DNA from: Neonectria sp. B-13 | Taxonomy: Eukaryota; Ascomycota; Sordariomycetes; Hypocreales; Nectriaceae | Direction of reading: 5' to 3' | Assembly (NCBI GenBank): GCA_002682825.1 | Contig: NOKP01000002.1 | Location: 558,001-622,000 of the forward strand | DNA length: 64,000 bases | Shown here: one piece after another, positions 10,645 to 21,636 of the stretch | Layout: the number at the start of each line of letters is the position of its first letter | Numbering within the stretch: the first letter of the stretch is position 1 | Position numbers and translations under genes: made by a program | The notes under the pieces: model-generated | What the model saw: only the letters and a program-made list of their open reading frames with translations | Told to the model about the DNA's origin: nothing | Databases searched by the model: none

Positions 10645-11097
10645 ATGACGAGCTCCTGGGATGAAGTTGGGAAGGCCTTCGGCTCAGAACTAGCTCGCCG
10701 GGGCTTCAACGTCGTGTTGCATGGGTGAAACGCGGAATATCTCTCCGTAGTGAAATCATAACGGGCATCACGGTGCCCAGCGCGCCACTTCCGCATCATC
10801 ATCGCGGATGCGTCAGACCTATACAAACTGTTCTTTCCAGACATTGCGGCAAGTCTATCTCATATTCGACGCAAATTTTTGATTAACAACGCCGGTGCGA
10901 TGACGCAACACCAATTTGGGCCAGTGGACTCGTTCACCGCAGAAGAGCTATTATCCGCCAACATTTCAGTCAACGCAACCTTCCCGCTGCTCCTTACTGG
11001 AGCCCTTATGCCGCAGCAGATGTGCGGAACAAGGTACTCTAAGGGAGGTATTGAGGTTGCGAGTTACAGGGAGGTTTCTATTCTGGCAGGTGCCTAG
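10645..11097 (+). pseudogene. decayed short-chain dehydrogenase (3-ketoacyl-CoA reductase/hydroxysteroid type)
   Basis: One frame keeps SDR similarity across two stop codons. It starts with a degraded glycine motif (TSSWDEVGKAFGSELA, where TGxSDGIG is expected), then FNVVLHG, then TGA at 10726-10728 and TAA at 10759-10761, and resumes with IIIADASD and the SDR hallmark LINNAGA near 10877-10897. It ends without the catalytic YxxxK region. Both stops are explained by C-to-T changes (CGA to TGA, CAA to TAA), as RIP or deamination would give. The family is the very-long-chain 3-oxoacyl-CoA reductase/17-beta-HSD group. It lies at the edge of the decayed region. Confidence 0.65.
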
Positions 11098-13117
11098 GAG
11101 ATATAACGAGCAGGCAGATGAGTTGGCGAATGTGGCGCTGCAGTATCACATAGAATGAGGATCCGGATGTGGGATAAGAGCTCTTGATTCTAGCTAATTG
11201 GGGCGACCAAGTGGGGTCTTAAATATATCAATTTGATAGAAAGGAAAGATCTCATCGGATCGAAGGAAAATCGGGCTTTGGGACAGTCATGATGATGATC
11301 GTCCCTGCCGATCGCACGGACCTGAAGGATCCGGCTGATCATGACCCGGATCCAAGGGATCCGAATGATCCTGATCGTGAAGATCACGAAAGTGACGAAA
11401 AGCGACGATGATCTCGAAATGCGACATGCAGAGTTGAATGAACTTGTATGGAGTTTAATACATGCAGGACCTTAGCTATCATAGGTCACACTGCCCCTTA
11501 TGTGGTAGGGCATGCTTTTTCCCTTCTTCAATTACTATTACGTCTTTTGTCTAATCTTTCCATTTCGCCTAAGCTATCACGGCACATCCGTGGTAATTTA
11601 TGTCGGCAGCAGGTTGTGTTGGCCGGGCTGCACCTCTGACTTCGTCTAGTACTTGCACGACAGTTGTTGTGATGCAAGTAGGGACTCTACAGCTATAGGC
11701 GTACAAATTCAGAGTCGGATTTTTACTCTGCACCAAAGGCTGCCGGGCTGCGTAAGCGCCAGACGTGGCATTCTGTTGTGGACCGGGGGTCAGTCACCAA
11801 ATGGGTGCGTGGAGAAGTCCCCATGAGTCCTGGCCGCCTGCTGGTCCGCGTTGTGAGCCCAAACTTAAAGCATTTAACCCACATGCACCCGTACAGCAAT
11901 GTCAATTCGGTTACTAGGCAGCGGGTGCCCTTGAGCGTTACGCCCATCTGAAGGGGTAAAGTCTCGCTCTAAACTCACTAGCAGAGATGACATACTAACA
12001 GTCCGTTGTTAGAACGTTAGGGACAATAAGCCCAGCATGCACTTGACGATTCTTATAGACTATACTGCTAGAGTTTATCTAGATACTGGCCCACGGCCGT
12101 ACAGACGTGGAAGTGTCTCGAGAGCAAGTGTGCTTCTAGCTGGTAGGCCGAGGCAATATGTGAAGGTGGTGCAGGGTTGGCAGGCATTGTGAAGCGCTTG
12201 GCCTCGCTGAATGGCCCACGATGGCCTCTCATAATCTAGAGTGAATAACTCGTGAAGACCTTGGAAAGACTGCTGTGTAGCGTGATTGAGGTGGTATCGG
12301 CATGCTTGTTGGAATCAGATTGAATTAGGCAATAAGCCTTGTTCAAAGTGCAATTGTGTATGGCCAATAATTGGTCTGACGAAGATGAACATACCATGTC
12401 TGTTGGCCGTGTGGCAAGGCGGCAAGGCGGGCCTGGCAATCTGACTTACAGGTGAAAGAATGCTAGGCGTTTTCGCTTGTAGTAGCAACTCATAACACAA
12501 ACATATAGTGTTAGAAGGTGTAAAGGAGCTTATAATTATGGAATACGTTGACCATTGCCTTATGTAAAAGAGAAATACAATAATATATGGTCGTAGAGAT
12601 TAACATTCTTCTTCCCTATAGGCTATGAGAATAGCTAGCATTGAATTATAGGCAATCCAATAGGGAAAATAGGTTGTATTTAAGCTAGATCTATAGAGTA
12701 ACTTTATTATTAGTTATTAATTATTATATAGTATTTTGACTTTTAATAGAATATTAATAAAATGAAAGTTTATATATAATATACCTAGCTAAAAGGCTTA
12801 GGATAGAAGATATAGATTAAACCTAGAGCATCTGACTCTATATAAACTATTGAGAGCCCTAACGCTGGTTGAGCAAGTATTGGGTCTATGGTTTATACGG
12901 CAGTAGGAGCTGGTTCAAAGACTGGCTACTCATATGCCGGCTGCTTAGTATATACCTGCCATTGGTCTTATGCTGGTTGCAGTTCATATGCTTATCGTTG
13001 GTCGTATGTCGATTGCTGATCAGATGCCAGTTGTGTAGGTATTATTCATCACCTGTGTACGCTTCTACTCCGCTACCATCACTGAAGCCTTCAATCAAAT
13101 AAGTAGCTCCGCATACA
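11098..13117. other. gene-poor decayed sequence with an AT-rich patch
   Basis: No supported gene in 2 kb. It includes a GATC-rich repeat tract (about 11264-11411), a strongly AT-rich patch at about 12520-12850 and imperfect repeats of a roughly 30-bp sequence rich in tatgcc/gctg at 12880-13040. The pattern suggests old, mutated mobile or duplicated DNA, but no transposase or reverse transcriptase frame is recognisable. Confidence 0.45.
11264..11411 (+). repeat. GATC-rich tract with short Asp/Pro-rich frame
   Basis: The sequence has about a dozen gatc/gatcc/gatga copies in 150 bases. A frame from ATG 11289 to TGA 11409-11411 (40 residues) encodes a tract rich in Asp, Pro and Arg. There is no signal peptide and no matching family that I recognise. 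It may be a fragment of a low-complexity protein or a simple repeat. Confidence 0.3.
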
Positions 13118-13300
13118 ATGAGACCCATCTTCTTCAAATTCTTCTTTGTTCTAAGCATTCTTATCTTCTTCTCTGCTACTTTGACGCTCTGGCTTGTGAA
13201 CTTTGCTATGGCCATTGTGGCAGATATAAGGCCTGTAGACAAACCCGCTGCCCCTAAGGGCTTGGAAGTTGCTATACTAGTGACCGATCTCCCGCTTTAA
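13118..13300 (+). CDS. possible small membrane or secreted peptide (60 aa)
   Basis: The 60-codon frame begins with a very hydrophobic segment (PIFFKFFFVLSILIFF, then LWLVNFAMAIV), which would act as a signal anchor or a single membrane span, followed by a short Pro/Lys tail. There is no homology that I recognise and no intron. Chance frames of this size are common, and the surrounding DNA is decayed, so support is weak. Confidence 0.2.
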   Translation: MRPIFFKFFFVLSILIFFSATLTLWLVNFAMAIVADIRPVDKPAAPKGLEVAILVTDLPL

Positions 13301-13386
13301 GCTTATGTTACGCTTGACGGCGGTACCAGTCGGCCCCATAGACAATCCAAGTGTTTCTTAGATGTAGAAGGGCACTGAGTCTGGGT

Positions 13387-13408
13387 GTGCTGGCTGGCTG
13401 GCTGGCTT
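13387..13408. repeat. (CTGG)n microsatellite
   Basis: About five copies of the tetranucleotide ctgg in the gene-poor stretch between the small frame at 13118 and the gene ending at 13708. Confidence 0.6.
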
Positions 13409-13707
13409 CGCCCATACTCTAGCACCTAGGCTGCGATTGAGATACAAGATATAACCTTCTGTGGTCTTGCTTACCTCTCAGCCAGGAAGTAGTGGTGAAG
13501 CCTCTACCATCGCCGTGGGTGTGGTATGTGTTTTGAACCTGTAGCATTGTGTTTATACTATGTCCTTCCCGGAATGTTCCTGCTGAGAGTCCAGAGGTTT
13601 GCTGGGATGATGTCATTGCAGATTGGATACACTGGTCCGAGTCTGTTACAAAGTACGACTTCTCATGTGCATATGAGGGTACCTAGACTAGATATAAAGC
13701 TGTATAT

Positions 13708-14812
13708 CTAAATTACGAGTGCTGCAACTACGATGAGCACGATCATCGGAACAGTACTTCTAATAGCCCCGCTAGAGTTGCTACCCTTATTCGTACCCCC
13801 ATCGTCGCTCCCGTTGTCCTCATCGTCGCTCCCGTTGTCCTCATCGTCGCTCCCGTTGTCCCCATCGTCGCTCCCGCTGTCTTCGGCTTTCTCCTTTGAC
13901 GCCGGTAGCTCAGCACATACCATCGTCATGGTCAAGTCATTCTCATACTCGTTCGGGTAACTCCGGTCTTCGTATTCTTCCTCGCGTGAGACATATGCAT
14001 CCGCCTCCCACGCCCAGTCTCTATGGCGTATGATGAGCGCCACTGCGGGTTTTCTGGTCTGTTCCACGTAGGTAACCTCGTAGAATAGCTGCTGTCCGTA
14101 TGTGAAGGAGGAGTTGCCAGAAGGCAGGACCCTGTCGGGGAGCAGAGGATCTTCCGAGGTGAAGGGGTGGTATATTGTTTCGTTGGCGAGCACTATGAGA
14201 ATTAGCCAGACCCACACCTCCGAGGATGTCGCACCTACGTGGGTGGTCTCTCCCATCTTTATGAACGCTTTTGTCTCGAAGACCTTCGTTTAAATTATCG
14301 ATTCGTGGGCTAGGGAAGTAACCATTGTCGAACAGTCCCTTGGGACACTCTACGATGGAGTCCAGGTTGGTCGCCGGATTGTCATAGTACCAATCCTTGT
14401 AAATGGTGCGGTTGATCCGGTCGAGGCACGTCTTCCCGAGCAGTCCCTCGCACCCGTTGGTGCCGCCTCCGACACTGCCGTTGATAGTGGGAAAATACAC
14501 AAGTAATTCGGTTATCATATTGGAGGCCATATAGCCCCCGTTGTTCAGCTTGGCGTCCTTGTACTCGAGCCACCAGCCGACCAGAGGCACCGTATTGTTT
14601 GTTGCATTTCCGAAAATACGCCCGCGGGTATTGGCCGTTGCACTGTCAATCTCATCTGCTGCGTAGACGAATTTGGCTCCTGCGGGGAAAAGAGGCCAGG
14701 AGAACGAAGTCGAGCTATTTGCCTTGGGACGGATGCAGGTGCCGTTTAGGCCTTTTGCACTATAGTCGCAAGTAGCCGCAGCAAGAGCAACAAACAGGAT
14801 AATGGGCCACAT
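13708..14812 (-). CDS. predicted GPI-anchored surface glycoprotein (349 aa)
   Basis: Two exons, 14812-14323 and 14267-13708, join through a 55-bp GT-AG intron into 349 residues. The first 15-18 residues are a signal peptide. The ectodomain has several N-glycosylation sequons (for example NSS, NNT, NRT, NSS) and paired cysteines. An acidic linker then contains four near-identical Gly-Ser-Asp-Asp-x-Asp-Asn units. The chain ends in a Ser/Asn-rich spacer and a purely hydrophobic tail with no cytoplasmic residues, the layout of a GPI-attachment signal. I do not recognise the ectodomain family. A degraded copy of its 5' part lies just upstream on the same strand. A cell-wall or adhesion role is inference. 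Confidence 0.68.
13800..13883 (-). repeat. 21-bp coding minisatellite, 4 units
   Basis: Four tandem 21-bp units at 13800-13820, 13821-13841, 13842-13862 and 13863-13883, the last two slightly diverged. Each encodes seven residues, GSDD(E/G)DN, in the linker of the surface protein. The period is a multiple of three, so copy-number change would keep the frame. Confidence 0.85.
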
Positions 14813-15004
14813 TTTGAATTGCGACAGGTGGTACAGATCGATGCTGACAACGGGGATGCGGGGCTCATCGTTGATATATAGCCAAGACGCCAAGCTGACA
14901 AGACGCCAAGCCAACAGCTACGCTAATGCTACTGGGTGCAAGGGTTCGAGTGTAAATACGAACACACCCCTGCCACGAAAACCTTGAGACTTTCAGGTCG
15001 ATCG

Positions 15005-15170
15005 CGGACGCCCAGTCAGTGCTATCTGCCACGTAGACGAACTTGGCCTCGGAAGGAACCCATGAAACGTTGCTGACGATATGGTTTTCTCACAGTCATT
15101 TTTTCTGCGCTTGAGTTACAAGCCGTGGCATCCACGGCGTGTAGGACAAATGACGGGTAGATTGTGACCG
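15005..15170 (-). pseudogene. degraded fragment paralogous to the upstream surface glycoprotein
   Basis: On the minus strand a stretch encoding EAKFVYVADSTDWAS matches the GAKFVYAADEIDSAT segment of the gene at 13708-14812, and the bases upstream resemble its signal-peptide and TACNSS region. The two parts lie in different frames (a frameshift near 15085-15100), and no complete frame remains. It looks like the 5' end of a tandem duplicate that has decayed. Similarity is short, so confidence is moderate. Confidence 0.48.
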
Positions 15171-15959
15171 AATGCCGCGGGCAGCGCGAACCAATGTAAT
15201 CATGAGCTTGCAATTTAGACGCCCGATTAAGGCCGAACGCGCCGAGGGCTGAGTATCCGTAGCTAGGGTGCTGACTGCGATAACCCCTGCCAGTGTAACA
15301 TTCCCGGCCGCACATCAGGCCAGCCTGGCCAGGTACGCTCGGTTACAGCCCTGACGTGATGGATATGATGTAATGCGCACTTTATTGGGCTCGCCACATT
15401 GGGCGGGCATACGCTAGTTAATTGATTACAGGCACCGACTGAAGTAGAGCACATCTTGCTTGGCATCAGGCATGCATCATTCGTTTCAAAGCCCTGCAAG
15501 TTGAGCGTGGCAATAGAGAGGCATGGCCTATAGACAGGAGTGCTCCACGCCCAACATGGTCTATGAGGTCCTCACGCAGGAAAGGATGTCAACGATTAAG
15601 GTAGTACCAACGCTCCAAAAAGGGCTAGAGATCAAGAGCTTTCATTCTTCCCTCATTATATATTCCTGGGCAGGGGCGCTGACTATTCAAGCACTGTTAT
15701 AACTCTCTGCTCCCGCTGAAAGAGTGGTAGTCTGCCTCGCCCCTTACATGGATCAAGTTCCGGCTTTAGCTAGCTTTTCTAGGTTAGATGGTTATAGTCT
15801 AATATTCTCCGATTTATGAGCCATTCCGGACGCTACGGGATTCCAATACCTTATTTCTAGGCTACTTGATCCCTGCATTTGTTTACAACAATAGCGCGAT
15901 CCTAATTGTATGGCTCGCTCTCGTTCTTTGGTCCACAGCTGAGGCTGACATTACTATTG
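15171..15959. other. intergenic, no gene seen
   Basis: Mixed composition, grading into the AT-rich block. Frames up to about 97 codons on the minus strand lack motifs. Confidence 0.4.
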
Positions 15960-17125
15960 GGAGACAAGTCTCAGTATGGAAGCCTTAATTATATACAGTT
16001 GGACAAAGTTATAGAGCAAATTTACACACACTAATAAGAGCCTTAAAGCATAGAAGCTCTATTAGGAGATTGCTAATTAGTTCTCCTTAACTTTTATATT
16101 CTTACTATAGGACTGTTTTTTTTTAATATTAGAGAGGTTAGCTTATTTCTAGATTGCTATTTAATTTGCCTAACTTTTGTTTAAATCTTGCTAAATAATA
16201 TGGATTTTAATAAAGTAGATTAAGTAAGATCTTTAATACTTTAATAATAAAGGTAATTAAATATAAATAAGTCTATAACTTTAGGTTTTAAAAGATAATA
16301 TAGATAAGCTTATATATACTCTTTAGAATTATAGCTTTAAAACTGTAAGGAGATGCGCTAGAGGCCGGCCAGGGGCCGAGCGCTCGGTGGCGCTCTGCCT
16401 TATAACCAATTGTGTGGCGCGATTCGGGTAACGCTAGCTTACTTGAATTGGTTGATCTTTTGGTCTAACGGCTGATTGGTCTATTGAAGGTTGGGTACGT
16501 CACCCCAACTCTTACAAAAACTTATAACTTATACTAAGAAAATAAGGTTAAAGTTAAGGAAAGTTAGGGAATATTTATAGAAAAAGTAAGGCAAACTTTT
16601 ATTTAAGATAAATCATTAGAAAAAATAGTTAAGATTAGTATAGCTCTTACCTTAATAGCTCTTTCTTAGATTTAATTAAAAAATCTTTTAGTTAGTAAAG
16701 AAAATAACTATTAATATAGATTTAATAAACTTATCTTAGATTATTAACCAATCTATATTATTTATATTAAAGTTAAAGTCTTATATTATATATATTTTAA
16801 AGAGTTTAATTTCTCTTAGTTAATAGAAAAGAATAATTAACTTTATATATAATAATATTATTCTTTCTTCTCTTATAAAAATTAGCTAAAAGAAATAATA
16901 CTAACTCTAAAAAGTATAAAAGTAAAAATACTTGAAAAAGATTTATAGTTTTTTATTAGAAAGATAAATATAAGACTAAGAAAATAGATTAAGTAATAAA
17001 TTTATTTTATTTTATAGAATTAAACTTTAAGAAGACCTTATAAGATACTTTTTTACTATATATATATATTTCTTTAGTTAGATTTAGAGAAAGAAGGAAG
17101 TTCTAGTATATATAATCTTACTCTA

Positions 17126-17163
17126 TTTTCCAAGATCTAGCTTTTCCAAGATCTAGCTTTTCC
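17126..17163. repeat. 16-bp tandem direct repeat
   Basis: Two exact copies of ttttccaagatctagc (17126-17141 and 17142-17157) plus a partial third copy, in the AT-rich block. Confidence 0.8.
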
Positions 17164-17561
17164 AGCTGATTGGGGCAGCAAAACTTACACCTTAACTTTA
17201 TAGCAGAAACTTTTATCTCCTTGAGTCATTGTTGCCTTGGGCTTGGGTATTAAGCCTATTATACTGTTGTTTTTTCTGTTTTCTTTTATACTGTTTAATT
17301 TTTAGCCCCTTCTCTAGGTGTGTGTTACTAAGGACTGTTATATCTAAATAATCTTACTCTAATTAAGGATAATCATTAGATTATAGAAAAGATATATAGT
17401 AGGAATAAAAGGCTAAGTAGGCTAATAGATTATTAGTAAAGGTATAATTAGGTATAAGGAACGATAGCTATAAGAAGGGTTAAGAAAAGAGGAAAGGGAC
17501 TTTTTCTTTTTTAAAGGGATTTTTCATCTTCTTAAGAAACAATTAGAAAGATAAAAGAGAT

Positions 17562-17600
17562 AAGCTTATTAAGCTTAAAGCTTATTAAGCTTAAAGCTTA
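17562..17600. repeat. 16-bp tandem direct repeat
   Basis: Two exact copies of aagcttattaagctta plus a partial third copy, at the right end of the AT-rich block. Confidence 0.8.
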
Positions 17601-18036
17601 TACTCTTATCTTATTTACTTAGAAAGAATTCTATATTTAGATTTAAAATCTTAACTTAATTCTAAGTTAAACCTTAATTTCACTCAAAACTGTAGAAATG
17701 CTTGAAAAGGGAACACCGCTTATCTAACCCTACTGTTCATATTGCTATCCAGCACCTAAAAAGCCGTGCTAATTATAGCTGCTATAATGCCGAGGTCTTA
17801 GACTGTACAGGGCTTTGCGCATAACATGCTAAATAAACTTCCTCTAAGGTGTTAAACCCCAAGGCTTAAAACAAAGGGCCTGTCTGTTGAAGACAGTAGG
17901 TCCAGCTAATAGAAGCGAAGAAAAACATCTCAGTCATATATGTACCCAGGTATCCCATATCCCAGGGAATCTAACGTAGTTCTCGAAATGAGTACATCAT
18001 CTAATGACCCCAATACTGATACCGGGATATTCCACC

Positions 18037-18798
18037 TTAGGTACAACCCGAAGCCCGGTTGCTGAGGCAGATATCAACACCGCTGACGCCGCCGTAGGCC
18101 TCTGCGCTATATTGGTTGAAATCCACAGCGGACAGAGCATCTTGAACAAGCTGTTGGGCGAAATAGCCGGTGAAAGCGCTGAGTGGTCTGGCCCATGAAA
18201 GGCAAGCACCGTTGGTGCAGACGCTTCTTGGGTTCGCTGGGAAGGTATTCCAAGCCCAGCTGCCCACGTATGAGGCGAGGACCTGTACTCCAAAGTTGGT
18301 GGCGACGTGTGCCCTGGACCTGCTCCAGTTCCACCTAGAGCGTGTATTGAGGGCGACGGCAACGTCGCGTCTTTTGACACCGGCACACTGCTTCACGTGT
18401 GGAAGCATCACATTGTCCAGCTCACCACAAAGCCAGCCAATGTCGCTGGCCTGATCCTCCTTCATGTGACCGGCCATGGTGGCATTGACGAAAGTGACAA
18501 GTATCTGGTCGTCATCTCCAGCGGTCCAGGCGGTTTCATATTGGTGCGCAGCTGCAATAGCGAGGTCCTTCTCAGACCCGATAACAATGTAATCATAGTG
18601 TGTCGAATCCTGACCGAAGATCTTATCCGTCACCTTTGAGAGGTAGATATCCTCAAAGTCGGCGGAGGCGGCATTCCGTCCATGGAGGCTTGTGCCAGTC
18701 GTGGATATGGCCTGTGCCATAGGGAATCTCTTGTATAGAGCCATACCAACTGCCATGGCAGCTGCATAGGTGAAAAGTTGAGTGAAGCGCGTCTTCAT
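18037..18798 (-). CDS. secreted protein of unknown function (253 aa)
   Basis: Intronless frame of 254 codons with a single well-placed ATG at 18798. Residues 1-28 act as a signal peptide or signal anchor (Lys/Arg, then an apolar Ala/Met/Val core). The mature part has cysteines near the middle (LCGEL, KQCAGV) and near the end (VCTNGACLSW, CLSNRASGC), suggesting disulphide bonds in an extracellular protein. I do not recognise a family or catalytic motif. It stands alone between the AT-rich block and a 2.8-kb gene-free gap. A toxin-like or effector-like role cannot be judged from the sequence. Confidence 0.6.
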   Translation of the reverse strand: MKTRFTQLFTYAAAMAVGMALYKRFPMAQAISTTGTSLHGRNAASADFEDIYLSKVTDKIFGQDSTHYDYIVIGSEKDLAIAAAHQYETAWTAGDDDQILVTFVNATMAGHMKEDQASDIGWLCGELDNVMLPHVKQCAGVKRRDVAVALNTRSRWNWSRSRAHVATNFGVQVLASYVGSWAWNTFPANPRSVCTNGACLSWARPLSAFTGYFAQQLVQDALSAVDFNQYSAEAYGGVSGVDICLSNRASGCT

Positions 18799-21636
18799 TT
18801 TGACAAGTTGTGGCTGGGAGAAGATGGGAAAGGTGGATTGACAGATTGTCTTGATGATGAATATGGTGATAATGGAAGAAGATAGGAAGACCTCTGTAGG
18901 GAACTTTGCAGGGCTTTATATACTTGACAAAATCTTTACCACCTAGATAATCAGAAGTCTCATGTTACATAGGCACTCGAGTAGTCAGATTTATCTCGTA
19001 CATAATGTTCAGTGTCAATCTTGTAACTAACCAGTAGTGGGGAAGTTACAATCATACCATTCGAAACTTTGTCTCAGGAGTGCACCTTCAGGCACGAGCG
19101 GCCGCTATATGCAGACCCCATCACAAACGCCACCAGCTGAAATCAGCAGCAAGTTTTGTATCATCGTAGGACAATGGAATGTATTTGCAACGTCGGTCCT
19201 GTCTAAGGGGAGGTACCGAGAATAAGAAGGCTATTATTGGTGCCGTACAAGACTTGCAAGACTCCCTTGTTGTAGTTTAAATGAATACCTCGGTTGAATT
19301 GACCGCGGGCTGACGCTCTACGGTTAACATGGTGTTGACGGCCCGATCCGCCTCAACATTGAAGACGTGCCGATACCCGTAAACCTTCCGATAAGTGGAG
19401 GCTCAAAAGCAACGTTGGTGAGCTGTTTATGGATCTAGTGATGAAAACGATTCTTACAAAGGAGGTGCTGTGCCACACTTTAGCTGCGTCCCAACTGAGC
19501 AGCCAGACCCGGATGCAGTAGCACAGGCAACATTGCCAGCATGTTCTGGACCGCTCCAATGTCGCTGTTGACACCACCTGGCGCCTCTTCCCGCCGCCTG
19601 ATTTCCAGGGTCAATGGTTACTCCGCATCGCACACAGACGGGCAGCCATACCAGCTCATCACGTTGCAATTTTCGCTTATGTTCTCCTGTTTCACTCATT
19701 TTGACCAACGTCGCTCATGCGTCCATGGTAGTACATGGATCTGTGATGACCCAATAGTTACCATGCAAAACTGTTGCCTTTTGAGAATGTCCACGGTTGA
19801 TTAATAAATTCCGCCAAATCTTGCAGCTCAACTAGGTTTATTTGGGCAGCTCAATGAATAGTCAGCTCCCGTCTTCCGGCAAAGCTACTGCGTCTTCAAG
19901 CGTACAAATGTGATATAACAATAAAAACCAGGTTGATTATATTGCCTTTTGAACAGTGAACCTTCCGGGAACGAGCTTATTTGTCCCCGTCCGGTCTTAT
20001 AGCCGCCCTGCAGATCAAATATTCAAGAATAACAGATTAATGCAAAATTCGAAGTAGCTTTTCGATCTACAAGAAATACCTTGGCAGGAGCCTTGTACCA
20101 TATATCTTTGGGCGTCTTTGGCTATTCATCTGGCATAATGTCGCCACCTTTTAACAAAAAGTCTCGAAATGCAGTCGATTCCAGAACTCGTTCGATTAAG
20201 TTTTCGTTTGTGTCTTGTTTCTTTCTTCGCATGCCTGCAAAACCCACCCTGGGAGGATACCTCGACTTGAGAATGTGGTTGATATCTCGCTTGCGTTGTT
20301 TTCTATGTGTGGATAGATCACATGTCAGAAGTGACTCCTCATGCGGCGGCGTAGCTAAGCTTTTACTTCAAAAATTCACCACACTGAGTTGAAGCCCTCT
20401 CCTCGGGTCTCAGTGCCACTAACCTCACTTCGGATACTAAGTCTCTCCGATCCAAAGGTGCATGTGAGCCTCATGTTGAAGGACAGCGAATCGCAAATGT
20501 GGTTAGGGGAGAGAAGAGATGGGATGTGGAAAAGGCGGAATACGGGGACCAAGCAATTTGCCTGTGGTGAAGCTGCTGCCAAATTATTCACGGCGACATT
20601 CGTAAGTTAGAAATGGGGTGATGAACATCCGAAAACAAATGTTAATTGAGGGTCCAGCCATGATATGAGATTTGCACTTGAGCTAGGAGTATTGGTCTAG
20701 CTTTTAGTATTCTTGTCTATACTTGCCCAACTTTACTGTACTGATAGGGAAATGATGATACTAAGAAACATGGCGATCGGAACAAGCTTGCAAGAGGCAA
20801 GGCGAGAGACTCGCTTGAATCTAAACCTTTTTTTAGGCACCGCTACTTAATACCCTCTTTGAGACGGAAATCAAGAGCGTCAAAGTACCTCAATTCCTCC
20901 CGGAATGTGATAGATACAGCCTGGCTTGCTTAGCTGGAACGTTCCGCTGCTACAGAGGATGGATACAAAAGACGTTGCCCTCTCACTTTTGGCCCCTTTC
21001 AAGGAATCGTGCAACCTTTATATGCACTATTTGGAAGAGAGGCGGCGTTGGTCTTCTCTGAATGGAATCAAAATCATAAGTACACAGAGGGCAGAGACTG
21101 TCACTACTACCTCTAAGACTCCCAGGCTGACTCTTCAACGTCAGCCACTGTCACGTGCCTAAAGGGCACTAGCGAAGGAACGCCTTCCAAAGAGCGAAAC
21201 ACGTGCGAAGCACTGGAGACGCCTATAAATTAGGGCATTTCTAGCTGGCTATAGGGACTTCAAAGATTAATCTTACACCACCACCCCTACCTGCTTCTAT
21301 CACGCTTCCTCCCTTTTGGCTCTGACAGCCACAACACTACCCCGCATTAGAACAAAGTATGGAGGCTGGCAGCAATGACAACGCTAGCTGATTACCATGA
21401 CTTATTTAGTCTTGCTTTGGAATAAATTCCCGCATGCAGGACCAAGAGGCGAAGATACGAGAAAGCTATTCCTATACCGTCTTCGCTTGTCGTATATCGA
21501 TAGCCGACACACCTTTCCCTCCTCATCGCTCTTATCTTCACCTATGGTAACGTGACTTGGCCCTTCCCCTCAGCCTTTGCACTTGGGAACGTCCAACCTC
21601 TCCTTCAAAGACCCGGACGGTGATTGCAAAGGTCAG
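18799..21636. other. intergenic gap with two CACGTG elements near the right end
   Basis: About 2.8 kb between divergent genes. Frames of 60-100 codons on both strands (for example 19353-19804 and 20081-20610) overlap and carry no motif. Two perfect CACGTG palindromes at 21152-21157 and 21200-21205 and a TATA-like ctataaat at about 21222 suggest the promoter of the gene at 21637. Confidence 0.45.

Larger units (their letters stand above)
15960..17690. other. AT-rich, TpA-rich block (RIP-like), with a GC patch inside
   Basis: About 1.7 kb made largely of A and T with very frequent TA dinucleotides and stops in all frames. This is the usual result of RIP on a former repeat. Inside it, about 16352-16515 is a normal-GC island (gccggccaggggccgagcg...) ending in a short inverted motif, gttgggtacgtcaccccaac. 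No transposon protein can be read. It could be an old transposon relic or an AT isochore at a subtelomere-like location. Confidence 0.6.

Noticed and set aside
14021..14914. Reading the surface-protein gene as one 297-codon frame starting at 14914
   Set aside because: The second half loses its protein character; a 55-bp intron restores a frame with glycosylation sites, repeats and a GPI-type tail, and the signal peptide starts at 14812.
14936..14960. ggttcgag resembling a tRNA T-loop
   Set aside because: No flanking stem, acceptor stem or A/B-box spacing could be built around it.
17126..17600. Short direct repeats as a CRISPR-like array
   Set aside because: Eukaryotic AT-rich DNA; the units are adjacent, without spacers, and only two to three copies occur.
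19353..19804. Possible gene on either strand in the 18.8-21.6 kb gap
   Set aside because: Stops occur in every frame within about 90 codons, and no splice combination or domain was recognisable.
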